A DNA stretch of 64,000 bases, taken from assembly GCF_964340395.1 (NCBI RefSeq), contig NC_135554.1:11276475-11340474 (forward strand), given 5' to 3'. This document shows, piece after piece, positions 55,773 to 64,000 of the stretch. A program made the position numbers and the translations under genes. A model generated the notes under the pieces. The model saw nothing but the letters and a program-made list of their open reading frames with translations. It was not told where the DNA came from and did not search any database. Each line of letters opens with the position of its first letter. The stretch's first letter is position 1. This DNA comes from Glandiceps talaboti. Its lineage: Eukaryota > Hemichordata > Enteropneusta > Spengelidae.

Positions 55773-58700
55773 ATGTGTGCATGTGTGTGCGTGCATGCAT
55801 GCATGTGTGACTGTCGGCTGACTTACCCTCTTCAGTATATCCAGCAAGTAAGGACTTAGAAAGTGTGGTAGGTTATCCACTACCTTGTGTAGTGCTGTTA
55901 CAGCACTTAGTTGGAACAGATCTGAACTGTAAAGCAAATACATTTATATATATATCTGATTATCACGGCATACAGTAAGTGATCACTTCCAGATTTGAGT
56001 GACTGTCAATATTTATTCATGCACTGATTCTTGAAAACATACAAAATTTATTACAAATATACTTGTCAATCTAAATGCGCAATTTGTCATGAAATTTTTT
56101 TGGACAAAGACAAAACAGTTAAATGTAACTGTGAATCCTCAAATTTAATGAAGTCTTTAACACAAGCAATCTGTTATCCACAAACAAGAATAATACATGA
56201 TTGTGTACTTTTCACGTGACCGACACCACAATTTTCTGCGCAATGATTTTCAAAAGTGTGTATGTTTTAACTGTACTGTGTCTGAATTATCCTTGCAACA
56301 TCCAATGATTATTAATGTAACACTGTGCATACCTTGCTGTAGATTCATTGTTATCCAGTACTTCTAATAATGGTGGCATGAACTTAGATAAATATGGAAT
56401 GTTATGAGCTTTCAGATTGGTACATAGTTCAGCTAAGCAGAGCAGAGCACTGGCAGCAACCTGAAAACAAAAAACACAATGTTAACATATTTTGAAACTG
56501 TTCACTACCATAATGTATGTAAACATATGACTGTTACATCTTAGTCCTGAATTTTGTTTATTATATGAATATCTTTTTCTCCTCACAAGAATATTTTTCT
56601 CTTTACAGGCTTGCAAGACTTTCCAGGATATGACAATGTGTGGTGATGACGCCATGATCATGGAGAAAAATCACTCTTTTTTTTCTTCTTCTATGCAGTA
56701 ATGAAGTGGCTACCCTTGCATCAATTTGTGCAAGAATGAATATGAAACTAGTGAAAATTTTATTTTACAATGTCAAAATCTTTGGATATAAGTCATTTTT
56801 TCTTTTCTTTTTTCAAAGTCTTGTAGTGTGGTGTATTTCTTCCTTGCTTATAAAGGAATTAAAAACATTTAAATAAATAAAATAAAAAGTTCAAAACTCT
56901 ACTGACCTGAGGATTACTGTTTTCACTTGAGAAAATCCTTGTTACGACTTCAATAACTGGAGTAAAGGACTTCGGATGTTCCAATCCAAATATCTTACAC
57001 AGAAGTTTCAAACTGTACAGCGCTGTTTGTTTGTTGATGTTCAATTCCTCCATGTCTCCCCTAATGGCTTGTGTTGCCTTGGCAACAGACACTAGTTCAT
57101 CAACCATGTTCAGCAGGGACGACACCTGAATAGTGGAATGATGTGTAGAGGTCAAGAGAACAAACAAAATACATCACATTACTGTCAGGATAGGTGGCTT
57201 GGGTTAAAGGTCAACCGTTTGGAAAATGGTAACCCCCTAGTTTCCTAATAAAATGAGTATTTTGAAAATCTTGAGTCTAACCACCATGGTGTTCATATAT
57301 GTACTTTACAGTGCCTAAGTACAATGTATGCAAAATATAACTTGCAGTCACGTTGACAGTAGAAATGATGTTGGCTTGGCGTTTCACTCATGGGACATGT
57401 TTTTGACACAACGATAGACAAATTTCAAACTCTAGACTACATTTGTACCAATAACAGAGACACAACACACACAGAATCACATTGTAACGTGATAAGCATT
57501 GTTATCTGTTTAACAGTGCAGCAGAAACACCAAGGCATCCTCATTTGTACTGTAAAACATATAAACTTTACAGAATAAAGTGCTATGGTTCATACAGTGG
57601 TAAACTAATTCATCCATTCAAGGATTTTACAATTTAAAATTTTAACAATTTTGGCATCTAAAACATTGAAAAAAATTACTAATTTTTTCAAATGAAATTT
57701 TTCCATCCAAACACTTAAATTTAATTCAACTATAATTTTTCAGTCAAGACAAAGACATAATTATAAAATATGAGCTACTGTCCAACAATTTCATCAACAC
57801 ATACCTGCTGTTCTGTGAAAGGTTCTCTGTGCTGAGCTAGTTTATTATTCAGGAGTTCCATAGCTTTACGACGGACTGAAGCAGCACTGTGATGCATCAA
57901 CCCAGACACAACGGTTATGAAGGCACTGGTTGGTAGCAGGGCATTCACCTAGAGTGGAAAATAAAGAAAAAACCAATTATTTCACCACACTATATAAATT
58001 CTACATGTAGATAAATTCTGCAGTGTTCGTGTAATTACATGACATTCTCAAAATACTTTTCTGCGTTCAAAATATGAGTGGCCTAAGGGGCCTTGTCACT
58101 ACAGGTTGAAGACAAGTAGTAAGAAAACTTTTATTGTCACAAGTATTTTCCAAATGAATAAAATAAAACATGGGGGGGGGGGGGGAGATGTTGACGTAAT
58201 CGTACACTTACCATATCTAGTGTATCATTGGTCTTATGTAGCAATGTATTCTACACTTACCATATCTAGTGTATCAATGGCCTTATGTAGCAATATATTC
58301 TACACTTACCTTATCTAGTATATCATAGGCTTTATGTAGCAATGCCCTCCAAAACTTGACAGAAGGCTTTTCATGATTGGCTTCTAATGATCTAGCTGTG
58401 ATGGCCATATACCGTAAGTTTTCCTCTAAAAGACTAACAAGAGATATATACAAGATTAACATCAACGATGATTATAGATCTTCACAGGTTTGCCACATGT
58501 ACAAATAGGCTAAACAAAACCGTTACTCTTCTACATTTTCTACACAGTACAACAAATTTTATCATACACATCACTAATTTCTCTTTTCCACCACTAGAGG
58601 GCATACTTTACTGCACGCTCTAAAGCTGACGGACATCTTCCCTGATCTATCAACTAATAGTATGTCTGGAATATTTCATGTGTGATTTTGGTTGATATTG

Positions 58701-61692
58701 AACACTTTTCAATGCTAGAAATTAGAGTTAATTCCAATCAAAATACAGATTTAGATAAACTGACAAGAAGTATCCTACCTTTGATAAAGTACTTTCATCT
58801 CATTCATTGCATCTTCTGACAACTCAGCAATCTACAAACAGAGAGCAATGAGACATTCATTTTATTTCTTTTCTTTTTTCATTTTTTTCATTTACAAATT
58901 GTAGAGTCAGCCCAAATCAGTATTCATCTAAAAACAGTCAGAACTAGAACGACGGCCTCTATATCTTTGTAGTAAGACCTCAGACCTGTGCTCAGAAGGC
59001 TACCGTACAAAAACTGAAGGTTTACTGTGCACCTTTGTTCACAGTCAATATGGAGTTCAGTCCTTGGTTATGTGACCTACGGTTGTTTCGAAAAGTTAGC
59101 ACAACTGCTCGAAGGTCTAGCAGCTAGGCTATGAAGACTCCTCGGTATTTCATTTACTGTACACTTTACAAACTTATGACAAAAAAAAAAAGAGAAAAAA
59201 AAAAAAAAAAAAAAAAAAAAATTATGACAAACACTTGTACATTAACCAGTCAAATTAAGACAGCGCTCTTAGCTTTAAACAAACCATCTTTGCTTCACAC
59301 CCAAATTATGTATTTAGATTTTACTAATGAATGGTCGTAAATATGTTACCTTTCACTTACTAACAGTAAAGATGACTGAAGTGTGCAGTCGAAAATTCCA
59401 ATTTCAAAGCTTTGTTCAGAATTAATCTGATACTACGATATACCATTGATCACAGATGAATTTTCAGTTGAATTTTTTTTTGTCTATTTGATGCACATTT
59501 ACTTATCAATGAATTCAGATGATTAATGGGTTGCTTTTCTCTCTGGACTTGCAGATATTTATCTAGCATGACAGTAATTAAGATGTGCTTTCATAACGCT
59601 CCACACTTATCTGAATGTTACAAAATTTGATGCTACCTTACCTGACTGACAAATGTTGTACTTGCCAAGAGTTGTGGCAAGAAACTGACAACTACATATT
59701 TAAATTGACGTAATTGTTTAGATGTGTTTCTTTCAACATTAAATAATGGTTCTGTTTTCTTCTTCTCAGCTGACTTGGGAGTTCTGCCAGGTCTTAACAT
59801 TCCAGGCAGTGCAGGTTCTATAAAAAAACAAACCCCAGAGATACATTTTTTGTAATATTTCATTTCTTTGAACCAAAAATACCATAATTTTTTTGTAAAC
59901 TGAGTATTGCTAGTTTGTTGTTCATAATGTTTGGCATTTTTGTATGTTACAAAGCAGACAAATCTATTTCTCCCTGTGAGAGTATTAACATATATTGCAT
60001 TGCACTGTACTGCATTGCTTCGTGTTGTGTTGTGTTGTATTGTATTGTATTGTATTGTATTGTATTGTATGGTATGGTATTGCATTGTGCTGTACTGTAT
60101 TGCATGTATTGAATTGTATTGTATTGTATAACATACTGGGGAATAATATTTAAATATGCCAATTGCTTGTCACCCCTCTTTTGTCTAACATAGATCACTC
60201 TATCAAAGGACGAAACCAAAGTATACCTATACATGGGGTTGGGAAGCCATGGATGGAGGGGGTGATGTCAACTTGCTTTTGTTTTTTTTCTTCAGGTAGA
60301 GAACACAGGTATTGTAGAATCTGAATCACAACTTTTGACTTGTACATCAGGTTTACAGGTACATGGAGGTGTGGGTGGGGGAGGGGGAGGGGGGGGGGTA
60401 AATAGTGGAGGTGTCAACTTACTGTCATCCTTGTCTTCAGGTAGAGAATTAAGATACTGTAGTATCTGTATCAAACTCTTAACTTGTACACCAGGAGTAC
60501 AGTAATGACAAACTGATAAACATAACTCTATGTCTTTGCCTGCACCAATAATTGCCTGTCATCAAAATGTAAAATCACAACAAACAGTTATTTTCACTTA
60601 ATAGTAAAAAATTCGGTTCAAATCAAGTTCTTTAAAAAAAAAAAATAGTTGATGTTTACATGCAGCAATAAAATTGTTATTATAATTATCACAGTTTGCT
60701 AAAATAGAGTACAGCGATACTAAGCAAGGTTACCATGGCAACCATGATGTTTTATATAATTGTCTAATAAACAAACACACTGTATTACGATAGATATACT
60801 ATGTTGACAAAATAAATCACCAAATTTTTTCCCTGAATCCATTTTATGACGAGTACATAGATATCACTATCAAAAAACAATAATTTTTGTGTGGTGTTTG
60901 TGAGAGAACTAACCTTGTTTTCGGAATCTGCCGAGTTGTCAGTTTTTTTACAGACATGACTGGCCAACAGAAGTATAACCACCGTCCATAGGAATCTATC
61001 GCTACCTAGGGTGTCTAGTAACTGTGTTAATACAGGTAACTGACGATGAGCCGGAATGTGGGGTAATGCATCCACAAACACCCTGGTTACCATGACAACC
61101 ACATCCTCAATGCCGCCTCCAAGTTTTTCTCGCATTGCATCTTCCTCACTTGCCTGAAATGTGAACGAGATAATTAGGATGAGGTATAAAATATGTTATA
61201 CATGTGAGCAGTTGGAAATGGACATGGAATTTATCATTAAACAAATTTGCATATATACATTTGCATATTTGCATATATGCCTGGGATGTTTAGAACCTTC
61301 TGGAATGAGCAGACTCTTTACGCCATTCCCTGCTACCATCTAATTATGTCCATTCTCTCTTTCAGAACGCGTTTTGGGGTTCTCTACGGTGCGTGTGATT
61401 TTAACATCTTTCTATGTAATACTTTACTGTTTGTTAAAGCTAGTTGTGTGTCGTTCCTTTTCAGTTACACAGATGTAAGCCAGACTTTGTATACCGACTT
61501 ATATCTTCCCTTTATCCTTGTTAAAGAATATTAATTCGAAATGTCGGATTGCATTTGTTGATTGGGACTGTTTTACTCGTTACTTATGCACTTCTTTTGC
61601 ATATACATGTAGTTTGTACATACGTGTCATATATCCAAATTTTCACTGGTCTAGTTACCATTATCTGGGTTATATTAAAATGGGCTGTTATC

Positions 61693-61723
<31 letters not shown>

Positions 61724-63897
61724 ACTAGGGACTCGCGAAATGAGTTGAAGTGATACAGCTAGTATTTTGACAATGTTTGACTCTTACCTTAATCAATACA
61801 GGTATTATAGTTTGTACTATCTTGTTACTATGGTAACAATGTTTTATTCTTACCTTGATCAATACTGGTATAATAGTCTGTACTATCTTGTTGATAACTT
61901 GAAAACTGTAGGAATCATCTTGTCTTAGTAAGTTAGCACCCATGAAGGTAAAGATGGACATTATATTGTGTAACACGTGTTCCTGTGAAAAATACAGTTT
62001 TTCTCATTATATACTTATAACAGAAATAAATACAAATACATGAAACAAATTTATATAATGTATTTGTGATTGTAGGAGGTAGGTAAATACAACTCTTAAC
62101 ACTGTATTTGTCAATCTCATTTACAGCATTCATATCAAGTGTAGAAGTATAGGGTTTTTTTTGGCCATATGGATGAGGATTGAGTTTTTATTTGGGATTT
62201 TTAATTTATAAAACAATTTTATAATGGCTTCATACTTGAAAAAATCAATGTGAGACAACAATTGCCAAGTCTGTGTTTGTAACTAAATAAATTGCAAAAA
62301 CTTAAAAAATATGTAAAAAAAAGTTTTGTTTTTGTACGTGCAATAACAAACATTTTATACATTTATTAGATATTTAAACTATTTATTCAGAAGAACTACA
62401 CACCATTGTAATTTGTAAAAGTGAAAGTTTAGGTGAAGCTCTCTTGTCTACACCTGTGGGTTTGTTACATACATGTGGATAGAAGTTTTAGTTTCATTTT
62501 CGTAAAATTTCAACTGTGTGAAGGTTTTCAAGAGTTCAAATTTCAAAGTTGAGTTTTATCAATACAAATCTCTAATGAGAGGATAATGAAATATATATAA
62601 ATTCATTACACTATTTTGCAGCATGCACACTACTATAATGACAATAGACATGAGGTATAATTTCTTGAAGTTCAAACAAAATTAATGGTCAGCAGCCAAC
62701 TGAACTGTTTCTTTCATGCAGTTACTGTTTATATCATTAACTAAATAAAGTGCCCACACTGTGATGTTTGTGTGTTATCTTTATTGTGTCTATCTCAACA
62801 TGAAATCTTATGATCAGGCTCACTGATCTTGATAGTTTCGTTTAGAAGCTCGGACAAGCTTCTTCAAAAAAAGAACTAAGATTTGTACTGTAATTTACTT
62901 ACAGGGAAGAGACCAGCAGCACAGGCTAGTAACAGCATAGCATGGTGATGTGTTTGTGGATTATCCGATACACGTATACACTGGATAATTAAATCTACGT
63001 TAAACTGTTCAACACTTAGGATATCTGTTGAGAAGAGGAGACATTATAAATATTTTTATATGGCATATATCATTATCAACACTATGTTCAAACACAAACT
63101 GGTTATGACATACACAAAATGTACACATAGTGCTTCGATGTAGTCTTTAACACATACATGAGGGGCTTGAAATTAACAGTACTAGTAGTCCCGTGTCCAA
63201 AGACAACCAATTCTTGTCTTGTCTAGACGTTTGGGCTTTTTTTCGATACAATAAGCGAACGAAATTCACAGTGACGGCTTTCCTGAACTCGAAACAATCA
63301 AAGGTTTCAGTGGTTCCATCCTCGATAGCGAAGAACAGCTGAGGTCTAGCAGATAGACTAGGGGCTACCACAATTTGCAGCCCACTCAGGCTACAATGTA
63401 CCATGACAATTTGATTATGCAATGATTTAAAGGATGGAAGATTTACAGACATGAAAGTATTTTAATAACAAACATATTTCCAACAGAGGAACCGTTTTCA
63501 GTTCAGGTGCATGGGACTATTGGTCATCATCCTTGGGCTACCACTTTCTGAAATTTTCCTTGAATACATAAAAAATATGTTTTAGGATCGGCAGTGAACA
63601 ACTAGCTGGGATTGGGTACTGGGAAATAAATGTTGAAGTGGTTGTACATGAGACTACACTGGGACATACTTTTTGGAAGTTTACTCTATTGTGACAAAAA
63701 TTTTCTACTTGACAAAAATTATGTACAACTATAGATTTTGTATGAAAAGAAATGAATGCATTAATTGGAACAACATACGTTTTGGCAGTGGCTTATTGTC
63801 TGGTGATAGTCTCTCACATAAACCATGAATACATCCCAGGATTAACTGTTTTACATACTCTATGGAACCTTGCTCAGATATCTCTACATCCAGACAT
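44229..63897 (-). CDS. HEATR1: HEATR1 / UTP10 homologue, C-terminal 20 exons (5' part beyond the right edge)
   Basis: HEATR1 is a giant HEAT-repeat scaffold of the nucleolar t-UTP/U3 snoRNP (small-subunit processome), needed for rRNA transcription and early pre-rRNA cleavage. Exons in gene order: 63779-63897, 62903-63024, 61854-61982, 60914-61153, 60423-60555, 59642-59817, 58779-58831, 58310-58433, 57805-57948, 56907-57125, 56333-56460, 55827-55926, 55082-55234, 48715-48849, 47983-48087, 47147-47315, 46490-46647, 45656-45814, 44808-44916, 44229-44317. They join in phase to 920 residues plus stop, against about 2,100 for the full vertebrate protein. Family-typical stretches are FTFMGANLLR, VVDNLPHFLSPYL, EDLTSHQS, LKGLFTLFAGHLVK, DDTSWKPLNYQVLLKTR, LVPETIPFLAELLE and the final TIGESLQKYF. 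The BP28CT domain lies near the start of this part. Every junction is GT-AG. Five exons carry downstream partial duplications (see findings). Confidence 0.96.
45276..45342 (-). pseudogene. Partial duplicate of HEATR1 exon 45656-45814
   Basis: About 66 bases encode IGQLTIAAGDDTSWKPHNYQ, against IGQLTIAVGDDTSWKPLNYQ in the true exon. There is no acceptor before it and the copy breaks off before the donor. It lies 411 bases downstream of the exon in the next intron and is not expected to be spliced in. Confidence 0.85.
47497..47545. repeat. (AAAT)n microsatellite
   Basis: About nine AAAT units with variants, in a HEATR1 intron. Confidence 0.9.
48137..48404. mobile_element. MITE family copy 2 (HEATR1 intron)
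   Basis: It begins ctacaggagaactgaagttg followed by ccttggtgtttcactcatg. The end carries the complement (gagtgaaacaataaggtatc, then ttcagttctgttgta). Longest of the three copies. Confidence 0.75.
48999..55130 (-). repeat. Tandem array built from a HEATR1 exon end and its 5' splice site
   Basis: About 140 head-to-tail units of 46 or 40 bases fill nearly the whole intron between exons 55082-55234 and 48715-48849. On the coding strand the full unit is the last 36 bases of the upstream exon (ending gttgatagtgatgca) plus the first 10 bases of the intron (gtaagtagtc). The 40-base form lacks six bases around catgat. Units differ mainly by transitions (atg/acg, gta/gtg/gtt, agt/agc). The first unit is the true exon end itself, so the array arose by amplification of this exon-intron junction. 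A G residue before the donor is missing in every unit (gca|gtaagt). Confidence 0.97.
49500..52495. repeat. Higher-order duplication of about 1,496 bases inside the array
   Basis: Marker variants recur at a constant offset: gctatcaacaacacaacact at 49561 and 51057; the rare ccacataacactgactgact unit at 49801 and 51297; the gggtaactac unit with cttggtgact at about 50675 and 52171. The block therefore duplicated as one piece, recently. Confidence 0.85.
55242..55314. repeat. 24-base tandem repeat, three copies
   Basis: gtggaaagaaatgaacacag plus gtta repeated three times, just on the intron side of the acceptor of exon 55082-55234. Confidence 0.95.
55505..55800. repeat. (ATGT)n microsatellite
   Basis: About 300 bases of ATGT with gtgtgt edges and two atgaatctatgcatgc interruptions, 26 bases short of the HEATR1 exon at 55827. 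Tyr-Val-Cys-Met and Ile-His-Thr-Tyr frames are artefacts. Confidence 0.97.
57356..57553. mobile_element. MITE family copy 3 (HEATR1 intron)
   Basis: It begins acagtagaaatgatgttggc and ttggcgtttcactcatg and ends gaaacaccaaggc then tcatttgtactgt. It is shortened internally compared with copy 2. Confidence 0.72.
58203..58343 (-). repeat. Triple tandem copy of HEATR1 exon end plus donor
   Basis: The last 34 bases of exon 58310-58433 with 15 bases of intron (gtaagtgtagaatat) form a 49-base unit present three times. The upstream copy is the real exon end and two degenerate copies follow in the intron, each with an intact gtaagt. Reading past the true donor meets a stop within about ten codons. Confidence 0.93.
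59189..59221. repeat. Poly(A) tract
   Basis: About 30 adenines with one G; possibly a retroposon tail, but no element is recognisable upstream. Confidence 0.9.
60005..60128. repeat. (TATTG)n microsatellite
   Basis: Pentameric tract of about 24 units with tgctg, ggtat and similar variants. Confidence 0.95.
60265..60370 (-). pseudogene. Partial duplicate of HEATR1 exon 60423-60555, with a GC donor
   Basis: The end of the exon is repeated about 145 bases downstream. It reads KPDVQVKS and then, after a one-base insertion, VIQILQYLCSLPEE, matching CTPGVQVKSLIQILQYLNSL in the exon. The donor gtaagttg has become gcaagttg. The frameshift makes use as an exon unlikely. Confidence 0.85.
61686..61723. 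repeat. Poly(C) tract
   Basis: About 37 uninterrupted C residues on the plus strand. Confidence 0.95.
61788..61892 (-). repeat. Tandem duplicate of HEATR1 exon end plus donor, in frame
   Basis: A 66-base unit (39 exon bases and 27 intron bases) is present twice at the 3' end of exon 61854-61982. Both copies end with a gtaag donor. The sequence between the two donors is open, so use of the second donor would add 22 residues (KHCYHSNKIVQTIIPVLIK at its end), repeating the NKIVQTIIPVLIK of the exon. Confidence 0.93.
61984..62900. other. HEATR1 intron without recognised element
   Basis: AT-rich intron. It holds one arm of the fold-back repeat seen at 33866 (near 62133) and otherwise nothing I can name. 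Confidence 0.45.
63025..63778. other. HEATR1 intron with a long antisense-free frame and a repeat fragment
   Basis: A 101-codon frame on the minus strand (63147-63452) has no flanking splice logic fitting HEATR1 and no recognised product. At 63575-63635 the core aggatcggcagtgaa is a fragment of the TIR element family. Confidence 0.4.
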
Positions 63898-64000
63898 CTA
63901 GAAAGGAAAGACATAACAAGATTAGTACATTCAAAAAAATACAATAGGGAACTTGCAATCCAGACTGAGCATGCTCAGATGCGAAGGACTATCGGATTAT

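Noticed and set aside
55500-55943. Large Ile-His-Thr frames
   Set aside because: Translation of the ATGT microsatellite running into the real HEATR1 exon at 55827-55926.
63147-63452. 101-codon frame as an extra HEATR1 exon
   Set aside because: The flanking HEATR1 exons (63779-63897 and 62903-63024) already join in phase and in alignment with the family, leaving no gap to fill.

Overview
This is a metazoan nuclear window. It has GT-AG spliced genes, many short introns, rich simple-sequence repeats and several transposon families. Three protein genes can be read exon by exon with matching phases, and a fourth is cut by the left edge. The receptor modules (WxxW, HYR, EGF, Ig) and the general texture suggest a marine invertebrate. 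An amphioxus-like chordate is my best guess, but it is not proven; a hemichordate or lophotrochozoan remains possible.

Layout. (1) About 553-1800, minus strand: the 5' part of a receptor-like gene running off the left edge, with a WxxW exon (1174-1452) and an 86-base exon (553-638). (2) 1801-9434: intergenic, with microsatellites and repeat debris. (3) 9435-35586, plus strand: a 23-exon receptor tyrosine kinase of 1031 residues (signal peptide, WxxW, cadherin-like and unassigned ectodomain, EGF, Ig, EGF, HYR, one membrane segment, complete kinase). Genes 1 and 3 are head-to-head paralogues. Introns of gene 3 hold a decayed Polinton/Maverick-like element, a Helentron-associated (HINE/pearl-like) element, a LINE tail, SINEs, MITEs and fold-back repeats. 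(4) 38914-42471, plus strand: a three-exon secreted alpha-amylase of 758 residues with all catalytic and chloride-binding residues and an extra C-terminal domain of about 196 residues. (5) 44229-63897, minus strand: the last 20 exons (920 residues) of HEATR1/UTP10, a nucleolar U3 snoRNP (t-UTP) factor, convergent with the amylase; its 5' half lies beyond the right edge.

The most striking observation is in HEATR1. The intron between exons 55082-55234 and 48715-48849 is almost wholly a tandem array of about 6.1 kb. Its 46-base unit is exactly the last 36 bases of the preceding exon plus the first 10 bases of the intron, so the intron carries roughly 140 copies of its own 5' splice site. Two other exons of the gene (58310-58433 and 61854-61982) show the same thing at an early stage, with three and two copies of exon end plus donor. 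Two more exons have partial copies downstream. This gene therefore shows repeated local duplication at exon-intron junctions, from a single copy up to a full minisatellite.

The genes do not form an operon and have no evident shared function. The receptor pair is a local duplication; the amylase and HEATR1 are unrelated neighbours.
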